The notes beneath the pieces are model-generated. The model ran no database searches. It saw only the letters and a program-made list of their open reading frames with translations, and was not told the DNA's origin. Positions 8,460-17,415 of a stretch of DNA of 64,000 nt are shown here, piece after piece. This stretch comes from Salinibacterium sp. NK8237 (lineage in GTDB: Bacteria > Actinomycetota > Actinomycetes > Actinomycetales > Microbacteriaceae): positions 190,862 to 254,861 of the forward strand of contig NZ_JADYWE010000003.1 of the NCBI RefSeq assembly GCF_015864955.1, written 5' to 3'. The translations under genes were made by a program, and so were the position numbers. The stretch's first letter is position 1. Each line of letters starts with the position of its first letter.

Positions 8460-9371
8460 CTACTCGACGAAAGCGTCGATCGCTTGTTCGATCGTGGTGT
8501 GGGTGAACTCGAACCCTGTCTTGGCGAGAGTGGTCGATTGCACGTTCTCATCGACCAAAATGAGGTCCTTTCCTGCGTCACCCAGCATCCGGAAGGCAAA
8601 GCTCGGCACGACAAACCAGTGTGGCCGTTTCATTATGCGGGCCAGAGTTTTTGTGACAGTTTTAGCTGTTGCCGGGGTGGGCCCCACAAGCGAAACAGCA
8701 CCGGCAAAATCACTGCGCAGGAGATGGATAATTGCTGCAGCTTCATCGTGCAGGCTGATCCACGGCCAATATTGAGCGCCGCTACCGAGACGACTTCCGA
8801 CTCCGAACCGTGTCAACAGGTTGAGGGGAGTGAATGCTCCGCCCCGGCCGACCACAATTCCGGTGCGGAACATGACGAGCCGTGTGGTGCTCGGTGTTAG
8901 TCGCGCTGCTTGCTCCCACGCGTAGACGACATCACTGAGAAATCCTGTTCCCTTGCTCGACTCATCGGTGAGCACTTCGCCGGGGCGGCTGCCGAAGTAG
9001 CCGACAGCCGACCCGCTGAGAAACACGGATGGCGGATTCGACGCTCGTCGAATCGCCTCGGCAAGCGCGCGGGTGCCATCCACGCGCGACCGCAGAATCT
9101 CGCGCTTATAGCTGGGCGTCCAGGGAAGTTTGCCCGTTGGTGCACCAGCGAGATTAATGACCGCGTCTGCGCGTTCGATGGCCCATTCGTCCACCGTGCC
9201 CGATCGTGGATCCCACTGGTATTCGCCCTCGGCAGTCGGTTCTCGACGCACAAGCTGCATAACTTCGAATCCCGCGGCGGTGAGTTGGGCTACCAGCTCT
9301 GTTCCGATGTAGCCAGTCGCGCCAGCAACCAAGACTCGAGAAATTGTGGGATGGGGAGCGGGCCCGCTCAT
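8460..9371 (-). CDS. TIGR01777 family (SDR-type epimerase-like) protein
   Basis: A 303-residue extended SDR-fold protein. The nucleotide-binding motif is VAGATGYIGTELV near residue 14; INLAGAP near residue 73 and SGSAVGYFGSR near residue 118 are typical of the TIGR01777/YfcH group. These proteins are annotated as NAD-dependent epimerases, but no substrate is established. The start ATG lies 1 bp past the end of the upstream osmC-like gene on the same strand, so the two are probably co-transcribed. Confidence 0.9.
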   Translation of the reverse strand: MSGPAPHPTISRVLVAGATGYIGTELVAQLTAAGFEVMQLVRREPTAEGEYQWDPRSGTVDEWAIERADAVINLAGAPTGKLPWTPSYKREILRSRVDGTRALAEAIRRASNPPSVFLSGSAVGYFGSRPGEVLTDESSKGTGFLSDVVYAWEQAARLTPSTTRLVMFRTGIVVGRGGAFTPLNLLTRFGVGSRLGSGAQYWPWISLHDEAAAIIHLLRSDFAGAVSLVGPTPATAKTVTKTLARIMKRPHWFVVPSFAFRMLGDAGKDLILVDENVQSTTLAKTGFEFTHTTIEQAIDAFVE

Positions 9372-9372
9372 T

Positions 9373-9798
9373 TTAGGCCAAGCTCGCTTCGAGAGTGATC
9401 GGGATGCCGGTCAGCGCTCGCGAAACGGGGCAGCCTTCCTTGGCTTCTGTCGCTAGGCGCTGAAAGTCGTCATCGCTGAGGTCTGCCACTTTGGCGCTCA
9501 CGAGCAAGTGGCTGCCGGTGATGCCCTCGGCGGGGTCGAAGGTGACCGCGGCGGTGACTTGCAGGCTTTCGGCGGGCGTGCCATTTTCGGCTAAACCGTT
9601 GGAGAACGCCATGGCGAAGCAGGCAGAGTGGGCAGCGCCCAAAAGCTCTTCGGGGTTCGTTGTTGCTTCTTGACCTTCGGATCGTGCGGCCCAGGTAACC
9701 GGGAATTCTGCGGCGTCAGAGGAATCCATTGACGTGGTTCCTTTGCCGCTGAAGAGGTCGCCGAACCAGAGAGTTGTTGCTTCGCTCGTAACAGGCAT
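9373..9798 (-). CDS. OsmC/Ohr family peroxiredoxin-like protein
   Basis: A 141-residue OsmC-fold protein. The two reactive cysteines are in AAHSACFAMAFS (about residue 57) and KEGCPVSRAL (about residue 121). The family reduces organic hydroperoxides using these two thiols. AAAGGA precedes the ATG at good spacing. It lies directly upstream of the TIGR01777 gene and is divergent from thyA. Confidence 0.92.
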   Translation of the reverse strand: MPVTSEATTLWFGDLFSGKGTTSMDSSDAAEFPVTWAARSEGQEATTNPEELLGAAHSACFAMAFSNGLAENGTPAESLQVTAAVTFDPAEGITGSHLLVSAKVADLSDDDFQRLATEAKEGCPVSRALTGIPITLEASLA

Positions 9799-9919
9799 TG
9801 CTGTCCTTTCGTCGACCTCAACACTATGCGCTGGCTATGCAGCGCGCATGAGAAAGCCGTGTGAAATCGGTGCCGTGAGTGGCTCGGTCGAATCGTGGTG
9901 TTTCCGGCTGTGCACTCAG

Positions 9920-9925
9920 TACTAT
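9920..9925 (+). promoter_or_regulatory. Putative -10 hexamer (TACTAT) for leaderless thyA
   Basis: TACTAT, then 7 nt, then ATG 9933, with no Shine-Dalgarno sequence. Confidence 0.55.
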
Positions 9926-9932
9926 TGGTTCG

Positions 9933-10742
9933 ATGGCATCCACGATCGCAACCCCATATGAAGACCTGCTGCGCGACACGCTTGCGAACGGCGTAGCTAA
10001 GGGCGACCGCACCGGCACAGGCACCCGCAGTGTGTTCGGGCGCCAGCTACGGTTCAACCTCGCCGAGGGATTTCCCCTCATCACGACCAAACGGGTGCAT
10101 TTCAAGTCGATCGCCTACGAACTCTTGTGGTTCTTGCGCGGCGAAAGCAACGTGTCGTGGTTGCGCGACAACGGTGTCAGCATTTGGAATGAATGGGCGG
10201 ATGCCGACGGCGAGCTTGGCCCTGTCTACGGCGTTCAGTGGCGCTCCTGGCCAACACCGTCTGGTGAGCAAATCGACCAGATCTCCGAGGTCCTCGAGCA
10301 GATCAAGACCAACCCCGATTCACGGCGTCTGATCGTGACGGCCTGGAATCCTGCAGACATCCCGAAGATGGCTCTCGCGCCGTGTCACGCGTTCTTCCAG
10401 TTTTATGTCGCAGACGGCAAGCTGTCTTGCCAGCTCTATCAGCGCAGTGCTGACCTGTTCTTGGGCGTGCCCTTCAACATTGCGAGCTACGCGCTGCTCA
10501 CTCACCTCGTAGCAGAGCAGACCGGCCTCGAGGTCGGTGACTTCGTCTGGACGGGCGGCGACTGCCACATCTACGACAACCACGTTGAGCAAGTGACCGA
10601 ACAACTTTCTCGCGAACCGTTTGCGGCACCGCAGCTGGCGATCACTGCGAAGCCAGCGAGCATCTTCGACTACAACTTTGAAGACTTCGAGATTGTCGGC
10701 TACGAGCACCACCCGGCCATCAAAGCTCCGGTTGCAGTGTGA
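9933..10742 (+). CDS. thyA: Thymidylate synthase (folate-dependent, ThyA type)
   Basis: A 269-residue ThyA that methylates dUMP to dTMP using methylene-tetrahydrofolate. The catalytic cysteine is in [11 protein letters not shown], with [10 protein letters not shown] just before it and the dUMP-binding [18 protein letters not shown] after it. Start is ATG 9933: it gives family length and lies 7 nt after a TANNNT hexamer. The upstream in-frame extension is non-family. Its last codons overlap the start of folA by 4 bp, and FolA regenerates the tetrahydrofolate consumed here. Confidence 0.98.
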   Translation: MASTIATPYEDLLRDTLANGVAKGDRTGTGTRSVFGRQLRFNLAEGFPLITTKRVHFKSIAYELLWFLRGESNVSWLRDNGVSIWNEWADADGELGPVYGVQWRSWPTPSGEQIDQISEVLEQIKTNPDSRRLIVTAWNPADIPKMALAPCHAFFQFYVADGKLSCQLYQRSADLFLGVPFNIASYALLTHLVAEQTGLEVGDFVWTGGDCHIYDNHVEQVTEQLSREPFAAPQLAITAKPASIFDYNFEDFEIVGYEHHPAIKAPVAV

Positions 10743-11299
10743 GCGGCACCGCGCGCCGCTCACCTGTCGCTCTGATCTGGGCGCAATCCGCCGGTGGGAT
10801 AATCGGCCACGACGGCTCGATGCCGTGGCATTTGCCCGAAGACCTCACACACTTCAAAGAACTCACCCTCGGCAGCCCCGTCATCATGGGGCGCAAGACG
10901 TGGGACTCCCTGAATCCACGATTTCGCCCACTGCCAGGGCGACGCAATATCGTTGTCACTCGTCAAAAAGCGTGGGCCGCGAGCGGAGCCGAAGTCGCGC
11001 ACAGTATCGAGGCAGCGATTGAACTTGCCGCGGCATCCACTGAACAGGGCGAAGCTGAGCAACCCGACACCGTGTGGGTCATTGGCGGAGCGGAAATCTT
11101 TGCAGCAGTTCTCAGTCACGCTAGTCGGGTAGAAGTCACCGAGATAGCGGCGACCTTTGATGGTGACACTGTGGCACCCAAAATCGGTGACACGTGGATG
11201 CTCGCCGCCACCGATCCGGTCGACGGCTGGCACACATCATCCACCGATCTTCGCTACCGATTTTTGCGTTACGAGAACCAAGAGCCTCAGCAGCGGTAG
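10739..11299 (+). CDS. folA: Dihydrofolate reductase
   Basis: A 186-residue DHFR. The N-terminal block with [20 protein letters not shown] and then [11 protein letters not shown] is diagnostic; [12 protein letters not shown] near residue 120 is the NADPH-binding loop. It reduces dihydrofolate made by ThyA. It starts at GTG 10739 inside the last codons of thyA (GTGA overlap), so it is translationally coupled. It ends 9 bp before dapA. Confidence 0.97.
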   Translation: MSGTARRSPVALIWAQSAGGIIGHDGSMPWHLPEDLTHFKELTLGSPVIMGRKTWDSLNPRFRPLPGRRNIVVTRQKAWAASGAEVAHSIEAAIELAAASTEQGEAEQPDTVWVIGGAEIFAAVLSHASRVEVTEIAATFDGDTVAPKIGDTWMLAATDPVDGWHTSSTDLRYRFLRYENQEPQQR

Positions 11300-11302
11300 C
11301 CT
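11297..11302 (+). promoter_or_regulatory. Putative -10 hexamer (TAGCCT) for leaderless dapA
   Basis: TAGCCT overlaps the end of folA and is followed by 6 nt and the GTG start of dapA at 11309. The purine run AGAGGG directly touches the GTG and is too close to act as a ribosome binding site. Confidence 0.5.
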
Positions 11303-11308
11303 AGAGGG

Positions 11309-12283
11309 GTGAGTAAAGAGAATCCCTTCGGCCAAGTCCTTGTTGCGCTCATTACGCCCTTCACCTCTGAGGGTGAAGTCGATTGGGCCGATGTAGAGAA
11401 GCACATCGATAGCGTGATTAGTTCTGGAGCTGACGGCATTGTTGTCACCGGCACCACGGGCGAGACGAGCACGCTCACTGACCCCGAGAAGATCAAACTC
11501 GTAGAGGTCGCGAAGTCGGTATCTGCCGGCCGAGCAAAGATCATCACGGGCGGTGGCTCAAACGAGACCGCCCACGCGATCGAGCTCTACAAAGCGAGCG
11601 AGAAGGCGGGCGCTGATGGCGTCATGATCGTCACGCCGTACTACAACAAGCCAACGCAGGCGGGAGTCCTCACCCACTTCCGCATGATCGCGGACGCGAC
11701 CGACCTGCCCGTGATCATGTACGACATTCCTGGTCGCACCGGCATCCCGATCACGTACGAAACCATCCTTCGCGCCGCCAAGCACCCCAACATCCTTGCT
11801 GTCAAAGATGCGAAGGGTGACTTCAGCGAGGTGAGCCGTGTGCTCAACCAGACTGACCTCCTCTACTTTTCTGGCGACGACTCGAACGCTCTGCCTCACA
11901 TGTCGATTGGTGCTTCTGGGCTCATCGGAGTCACCGCTAATATCGCGCCAGCGCCGTACCGTGTGATGGTGGATGCCGTCAATGCGGGGGACCTTGCAAC
12001 GGCAACGGCCGCCCACCAAGCTCTCGAGCCACTCGTGCGTGCGGCGATGACCCACGTTCCTGGCACGGTTGCTGCCAAGTACATCCTTCACGGCCTTGGG
12101 CGAATTTCGAGCCCGCGCGTGCGCTTGCCGCTCGTCGGTCCCGAAGACGCTGAGGCAGCCCGTATCGAAGACGAGTTGGCTCTCGTCTCGGGTATCGAGG
12201 GGCTCGATCTGTCCAACTTTCGCCCTGACCGCAACGCTGCGGCTGGGGGAGCCTTGCCCAAAATTGCCGGGGCGACCCGCTAG
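11309..12283 (+). CDS. dapA: 4-hydroxy-tetrahydrodipicolinate synthase
   Basis: A 324-residue TIM-barrel enzyme that condenses pyruvate with aspartate semialdehyde. TGTTGETSTLTDPEK (about residues 48-62), IVTPYYNKPTQ with the catalytic Tyr (about residue 110) and the Schiff-base Lys in ILAVKDAKGD (about residue 170) are all visible. It extends about 25 residues past the usual C-terminus. It follows folA and precedes rnj, the common actinobacterial order. Confidence 0.97.
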   Translation: MSKENPFGQVLVALITPFTSEGEVDWADVEKHIDSVISSGADGIVVTGTTGETSTLTDPEKIKLVEVAKSVSAGRAKIITGGGSNETAHAIELYKASEKAGADGVMIVTPYYNKPTQAGVLTHFRMIADATDLPVIMYDIPGRTGIPITYETILRAAKHPNILAVKDAKGDFSEVSRVLNQTDLLYFSGDDSNALPHMSIGASGLIGVTANIAPAPYRVMVDAVNAGDLATATAAHQALEPLVRAAMTHVPGTVAAKYILHGLGRISSPRVRLPLVGPEDAEAARIEDELALVSGIEGLDLSNFRPDRNAAAGGALPKIAGATR

Positions 12284-12376
12284 GTTCGCCCACGCGGGGT
12301 AGGCTCTGCCACGGGCATGGCCCACATTTTTCGCACGGGGGCTGACGGCCCCACACATCTATCTGCAAGGTACTGA

Positions 12377-14053
12377 ATGCCAGTTTCTATTTTTGATCCG
12401 CCCGCGCTTGAGTCGGGAACGCTCCGTGTCACCCCGATCGGTGGTCTTGGCGAAATCGGTCGCAACATGACCACGTTCGAAATTGACGGCAAGATCCTCA
12501 TCGTCGACTGTGGCGTGTTGTTCCCCGAGGAGCACCAGCCCGGAGTCGACCTGATTCTTCCTGACTTCAGCTCGATTCGTGATCGTCTCGACGACATCCT
12601 CGGCATTGTGCTCACGCACGGCCACGAGGATCACATCGGTGCTGTTCCTTATCTCTTGCGCTTGCGCCAAGACATCCCGCTGATCGGATCGACTCTCACG
12701 CTCGCGTTGATCGAGGCGAAGCTCAAAGAGCACCGCATCAAGCCATACACGCTCAACGTCACCGAGGGCCAGAAAGAGAAGATCGGTCCCTTCGACCTCG
12801 AGTTCGTGGCCGTGAACCACTCGATCCCGGATGCACTCGCTGTCGCCATCACGACCGTGGCTGGAACTGTCTTGCACACGGGTGACTTCAAGATGGACCA
12901 GTTGCCGCTCGACAACCGCATCACCGATCTTCGTGCGTTTGCGCGTCTTGGCGAAGCAGGAATCGACCTGTTCCTTTCCGACTCGACCAACGCAGACGTT
13001 CCCGGCTTCACCCCCAACGAGCGTGACATCGGCCCTGTGCTCGAAGCGGTCATTGCTAAGGCTCCTCGACGCGTAATCGTCGCGAGCTTCTCGAGCCACG
13101 TGCACCGAGTTCAGCAGGTTCTGGATGCCGCGATCGCTAACAACCGCAAGGTAGTCCTGATGGGGCGTTCGATGGTGCGCAACATGGGCATCGCGTCAGA
13201 CCTGGGGTTCCTCAAGGTGCCCGACGGGGTTCTGTTAGACGCCAAGAAAGCCGTCAACTACCCCGACAACCAGCTCGTGTACATGTCCACCGGCAGCCAG
13301 GGTGAGCCAATGGCTGTTCTGGCGCGCATGGCCAACATGGAACACCAGATTGAGGTCGGTAAGGGCGACACTGTCATCCTCGCGTCGAGCCTCATCCCCG
13401 GCAACGAGAACGCGGTCTACCGCGTCATCAATGGGCTTACGAAGTTGGGTGCCAACGTCGTGCACAAGGCGAACGCCAAGGTGCACGTCTCAGGTCACGC
13501 TGCCGCGGGCGAGTTGCTCTACTGCTACAACATTTTGCGCCCCAAGAACGTGCTGCCAGTTCACGGTGAGTACCGCCACTTGGTCGCAAATGCGAACCTC
13601 GCTATTCAGTCAGGCGTGCCCGCCGAAAACACGATCATTGCCGAAGATGGCACGGTCATTGACCTGAAGGACGGCCACGCGGCTGTTGTTGGTCAGCTTG
13701 ATGTCGGTTTTGTTTACGTTGATGGCTCAAGCGTTGGCGAGATCACGGAGGCTGACCTCAAGGATCGCCGCATCCTTGCCGAAGAGGGTTTCATCTCCAT
13801 TTTCGTTGCAGTCGACCCGCAAACAGGCAAGGTCATCGTGGGGCCCGAGATCCAGTCTCGTGGCTTCGCAGAAGACGAGGGTGTGTTTGACGCTGTGCTT
13901 CCACAGGTGGTGAAGGCGCTGACGGATGCTGCCGAGAATGGCACGCGCGATACTCATGCGTTCGCTCAGGTGGTTCGTCGCACGGTGGGGCGTTGGGTCA
14001 ACACTCAGCACCGTCGCCGGCCGATGATCGTTCCGGTCATCATCGAAGCGTAG
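12377..14053 (+). CDS. rnj: Ribonuclease J
   Basis: A 558-residue metallo-beta-lactamase/beta-CASP ribonuclease. The zinc motif HxHxDH appears as HGHEDHIGAVPY near residue 80; LHTGDFKMDQ and HVSGHAAAGEL are the later conserved motifs, and a C-terminal domain follows. RNase J matures and decays RNA by endo- and 5'->3' exonucleolytic cleavage. CAAGG lies 6 nt before the ATG. A hairpin follows the stop. Confidence 0.96.
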   Translation: MPVSIFDPPALESGTLRVTPIGGLGEIGRNMTTFEIDGKILIVDCGVLFPEEHQPGVDLILPDFSSIRDRLDDILGIVLTHGHEDHIGAVPYLLRLRQDIPLIGSTLTLALIEAKLKEHRIKPYTLNVTEGQKEKIGPFDLEFVAVNHSIPDALAVAITTVAGTVLHTGDFKMDQLPLDNRITDLRAFARLGEAGIDLFLSDSTNADVPGFTPNERDIGPVLEAVIAKAPRRVIVASFSSHVHRVQQVLDAAIANNRKVVLMGRSMVRNMGIASDLGFLKVPDGVLLDAKKAVNYPDNQLVYMSTGSQGEPMAVLARMANMEHQIEVGKGDTVILASSLIPGNENAVYRVINGLTKLGANVVHKANAKVHVSGHAAAGELLYCYNILRPKNVLPVHGEYRHLVANANLAIQSGVPAENTIIAEDGTVIDLKDGHAAVVGQLDVGFVYVDGSSVGEITEADLKDRRILAEEGFISIFVAVDPQTGKVIVGPEIQSRGFAEDEGVFDAVLPQVVKALTDAAENGTRDTHAFAQVVRRTVGRWVNTQHRRRPMIVPVIIEA

Positions 14054-14062
14054 GTTTTATGG

Positions 14063-14092
14063 ATGGCGCGGCGGCTTCGGCTTCCGCGCCAT
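14063..14092 (+). terminator. Intrinsic terminator after rnj
   Basis: ATGGCGCGG...CCGCGCCAT forms a perfect 9-bp GC-rich stem with a 12-nt loop, starting 9 bp after the rnj stop. A short TTTGTG follows. Confidence 0.75.
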
Positions 14093-14250
14093 TTGTGTGC
14101 CCGGACTCTTTGCTCTGTGACCCCGTCTCGTCGGGGCCTTAGACGTCTGCACGATGGCACACGATGGGCTTGTTTTTCTGTGCTCGAGATGGTGTGATGT
14201 GAAGATTGCTCGGCTGTGTCGGCTGAGCGTCTTCAGAGTCGGGATGTCAC

Positions 14251-15219
14251 ATGAGTGTTGCGCGCAGGTGGGTCTTTCCCATCATCCGGATGATCATTTT
14301 TGCCATTATCGCCGCAGCGCTCGTGAAATTTGCTTTCTTCGGCGATGCCCTGACTGCCGACAGCCTCGAGTATCCAACGGTGGCGATTGAAGAACAGCAC
14401 TATGAAGTGGTGACGGGAACGATCACCAACGATGTGGAGCTGACCGGGAGTATCGCCGCGGCCGCTGCAGTGCCCATTCCTGCAACGCTCTCGGGTGAGG
14501 TGCGCGAAGTTGCCGTGTCGGCCGGACAATCGGTGAAGAAGGGGCAGGAGATCCTGAAGCTGCGGGCTGAAGTGGCCAATTCCGATGGCACATCGGGAAC
14601 TCAATGGAAAATCGTTGAGGCACCGGCAACAGGCAAGCTCGCCGACTTCACTGCTCTCGTGGGCTCATCGTTTCAGGTGGGCTCTCCGGTCGGGAACGTT
14701 GCGCCACCGTCCTATATTGTGAGCGGAACTGTGCCGTCAGAACAGCTCTATCGTCTCGTGGATCGTCCAGAAGAGGCGAGCGTCGCGATCAACGGTGGTC
14801 CGACGCCATTTACGTGCACGGGGCTCAGCATCGCGTTTGCTAGCGGCGACGAATCCGGTGCGGAAGCATCATCCGGGCCAACAGTGTCGTGCACAGTGCC
14901 GAGTGACGTCGTGGTCTTTCCCGGGCTCACCGCTGACATCACGATCGCAGGCGGGATTGCCGAAGACGTCATGGTCGTGCCGATCACCGCAGTGGAAGGC
15001 ACTGCGCTTTCCGGCATCGTTCACTTCGTGATGCCCGATGGTACGACGGAGGAGCGAGAGGTCGTTCTCGGGCTGAACGACGGTATTAACGTCGAAGTAG
15101 TCTCTGGAGTCGACGTGGGAGACACCATCTTGCAGTTCGTGCCTGGCGCTGAGGCGACCGGCGATGAAGCCTTGCCAGACAACTGTTACTACGAGGGCAC
15201 TGAAGTGGTGTGCTACTAA
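14251..15219 (+). CDS. Membrane-anchored periplasmic-adaptor-like protein (MacA/HlyD type)
   Basis: A 322-residue protein with an N-terminal membrane anchor (about residues 8-30) and an extracytoplasmic body. A first half-lipoyl motif (PATLSGEVREVAVSAGQSV, about residues 77-95) and a second (EAPATGKLADFTALVGSSF, about residues 123-141) are only about 28 residues apart, so the long coiled-coil hairpin of Gram-negative MacA is absent. Four cysteines (189, 214, 312, 321) lie outside the membrane and could form disulfides. Its stop overlaps the ATPase start (TAATG). It probably acts as the adaptor of the following ABC exporter; cargo unknown. Confidence 0.78.
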   Translation: MSVARRWVFPIIRMIIFAIIAAALVKFAFFGDALTADSLEYPTVAIEEQHYEVVTGTITNDVELTGSIAAAAAVPIPATLSGEVREVAVSAGQSVKKGQEILKLRAEVANSDGTSGTQWKIVEAPATGKLADFTALVGSSFQVGSPVGNVAPPSYIVSGTVPSEQLYRLVDRPEEASVAINGGPTPFTCTGLSIAFASGDESGAEASSGPTVSCTVPSDVVVFPGLTADITIAGGIAEDVMVVPITAVEGTALSGIVHFVMPDGTTEEREVVLGLNDGINVEVVSGVDVGDTILQFVPGAEATGDEALPDNCYYEGTEVVCY

Positions 15220-15944
15220 TGCCATTGCTCTCGCTTGACGCCGTAACGCGCTCGGTCGAGTTGCCTGATTTCTCGACGCTGGAGATTCTCAAAGGAATCA
15301 CTCTCAATGTCGAGGTGGGCGACCACATCAGCATTGTGGGGCGTTCGGGTTCCGGAAAGTCCACCCTGCTCAATCTTCTCGGCCTCATCGACAACCCCAC
15401 CAGTGGTCGCATCGTGTTCGACGGTGAACCGCTCGAGAAGCTCGCCGGCAGCAAACGCGACCGCAAGCGCGGCAGAGATGTCGGTTTCATCTTTCAGCAG
15501 TTCAATCTCTTGGCCGGTCGCACCGCTCTCGAAAATGTAATGACCCCTTTGCTCTATGCCTCCGGGCGCCAATTTTGGCGACGTAAAGCTATCGCCGCAG
15601 AGATGCTCGACCGCGTCGGGCTTGGCGACCGGATGGCCTCGATGCCTGAAAAGCTCTCGGGTGGTGAACAACAACGTGTCGCTATCGCACGCGCTCTTGT
15701 TCGCAGCCCCCGCCTGATCCTCGCCGACGAACCGACCGGTGCTCTGGATGTCGAAACAGGCAAAACGGTGATGGCTTTGCTGGATGACGTTGCTGAGCAA
15801 TCAGGCGCGGCTCTCATCACCATCACGCACGACCCGAATGTCGCAGCGCTGGCCCGCCGGCACTACCGCCTCGACGGTGGGGTGTTGGAAGCTATTGATG
15901 TGCGCAAAATGCTCGCCGCGAGTCTGCCGGAGGCTGCGCTATGA
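15219..15944 (+). CDS. ABC transporter ATP-binding protein (MacB/LolD-like)
   Basis: A 241-residue ATPase of the MacB/LolD/FtsE group. Walker A is [12 protein letters not shown] (about residue 41), the signature is [15 protein letters not shown] and Walker B is [12 protein letters not shown]. Start chosen at ATG 15219, which overlaps the adaptor stop; ATGA couples it to the downstream permease. Together the three genes form an adaptor-ATPase-permease module of the mechanotransmission type. Confidence 0.94.
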   Translation: MPLLSLDAVTRSVELPDFSTLEILKGITLNVEVGDHISIVGRSGSGKSTLLNLLGLIDNPTSGRIVFDGEPLEKLAGSKRDRKRGRDVGFIFQQFNLLAGRTALENVMTPLLYASGRQFWRRKAIAAEMLDRVGLGDRMASMPEKLSGGEQQRVAIARALVRSPRLILADEPTGALDVETGKTVMALLDDVAEQSGAALITITHDPNVAALARRHYRLDGGVLEAIDVRKMLAASLPEAAL

Positions 15945-17341
15945 GCTGGTGGCGCAAGAAAAAGCCTGCGGATTCACCGGCTGAGCCTGTGGAGGCACCG
16001 AGCGAGCCCGCGGAACCACCGATCGAGCCTGCGGGACTGACGGCCGGGCCCGCGACATCCGCTGAACTCGTTGCACGCCCGAGTTCTGAGCTTGCCGTAA
16101 TTCGTCAGGAGCCTCGCGGTGCCGTGGTCAGCGGTGTCGTTGGCGCAGTGGTTGAAGCGTGGGATGAGGTGCGCATCAATCGCACCCGTGTCTTGTTGAG
16201 CCTGATCGGGATTGGTGTCGCGGTGTGCGCGCTCGCCACTGTCGTGGGTGCGGGTACCGTGTTCGGCCAAGCCCAGACGGAACAGTTTGAGCGGGGCAGT
16301 GGTCGCCCCGCAACGCTTGCCGTGTATCCGCCGTACCAAGAAGGCGGAACGCAGAATCTTGATACAGCCACTTTCGTGGCCAGCTTGGAAAGCATCATCG
16401 ATCGCTACCAGATCAGTCACGCGACACCGCTATTGCGGGGGGATATCACTGCCAACCTCGTCAATGGCACGCAGTTCACGGCTGTGCAGGGAGTGAGCGC
16501 TGCCTATGGCGTTATGCATCGCGTCGAGCTGGGTGAGGGGCGTTGGCTCACTGAGGAGGATGCGAACCGGCTAGCTCCTGCCGTTGTAATCAACGACGAG
16601 TTTTATGACGCGCTGGGTCGCCCCGATCTGCGCACCCACCCGACTATCGAGTTGGAAGGGGAAACCGCTACTACTGCCGTCGTAGTGGGAGTCTTCTTGC
16701 CCCAACCGTTTTCTACCGGGCTCACCCTCTCGATGCTGGCGGAACCATTCCGGGCTCTCATCGGAACCTCAGCGGGGCAGCAAACAGATATCAGCTATGA
16801 ATTGTGGGTTCCCGAAGAACAATCTGCGCAACTGCAAGACATCATCACGCGTGACATGCTCGGCGACTTTGGGGAAGGGTGGACGGCGAACGTCAACCGA
16901 AATGACTATCTCGCCTGGGGTGGGCCCAGCCCGCTCGAGCCCCTGCAATGGGTCATCGGTGGCATCGCCGGCCTGATACTGCTCCTCGGTGGACTCGGAC
17001 TCGTCAACATCTCTCTCGTGACCGTCAAGTACCGCGTACGGGAAATTGGTGTTCGCCGCGCATTTGGGGCCACCGCCGGTCGTGTCTTCTTCGCCGTGAT
17101 GATGGAAAGCGTCGTCGCGACGGTTGCCGCCGGTGTCATCGGTGTCGCCCTCGCGATCGTGATCGTCCAGAATCCGTCGGTGCAAGAGCTGATCGCTCCC
17201 GGGGTTCAAGATCTTCCCCCGTTCCCGCTGGAGGCAGCGTTGATCGCGCTCGCGGCATCCGCGGCGGTAGGAGCTTTAGCGGGTTTGATGCCTGCTCTCG
17301 TGGCAGTCAGAGTGAAAGTCATTGATGCAATTCGCTACTAG
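15941..17341 (+). CDS. FtsX-like/MacB permease with Pro/Glu-rich N-terminus
   Basis: A 466-residue permease. After a charged MSWWRKKK start comes a Pro/Glu/Ala-rich stretch (about residues 11-35, with EPAEPPIEPAG), then a first membrane helix (about residues 83-106), a large extracytoplasmic MacB_PCD-like domain, and three C-terminal helices of an FtsX domain with the conserved REIGVRRAFGATAGRVFF segment near residue 368. The MacB-like topology of one plus three helices is clear. Cargo and physiological role cannot be read from sequence. Confidence 0.9.
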   Translation: MSWWRKKKPADSPAEPVEAPSEPAEPPIEPAGLTAGPATSAELVARPSSELAVIRQEPRGAVVSGVVGAVVEAWDEVRINRTRVLLSLIGIGVAVCALATVVGAGTVFGQAQTEQFERGSGRPATLAVYPPYQEGGTQNLDTATFVASLESIIDRYQISHATPLLRGDITANLVNGTQFTAVQGVSAAYGVMHRVELGEGRWLTEEDANRLAPAVVINDEFYDALGRPDLRTHPTIELEGETATTAVVVGVFLPQPFSTGLTLSMLAEPFRALIGTSAGQQTDISYELWVPEEQSAQLQDIITRDMLGDFGEGWTANVNRNDYLAWGGPSPLEPLQWVIGGIAGLILLLGGLGLVNISLVTVKYRVREIGVRRAFGATAGRVFFAVMMESVVATVAAGVIGVALAIVIVQNPSVQELIAPGVQDLPPFPLEAALIALAASAAVGALAGLMPALVAVRVKVIDAIRY

Positions 17342-17403
17342 GGCTGCCGATCGCAGAGCGGGCGTGATGAGTGTCGCTGCCTTGCTCTGACAGAGGCGCC
17401 CGG

Positions 17404-17409
17404 TAGCGT
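17404..17409 (+). promoter_or_regulatory. Putative -10 hexamer (TAGCGT) for leaderless ftsK
   Basis: TAGCGT, then 6 nt (TGAATT), then ATG 17416. TTGCTC lies 16 nt further upstream as a possible -35. No Shine-Dalgarno sequence. Confidence 0.55.
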
Positions 17410-17415
17410 TGAATT

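Noticed and set aside
11558..13105. Two long minus-strand frames opposite dapA and rnj
   Set aside because: Both lack promoter, ribosome site and recognisable fold; they mirror conserved codons.
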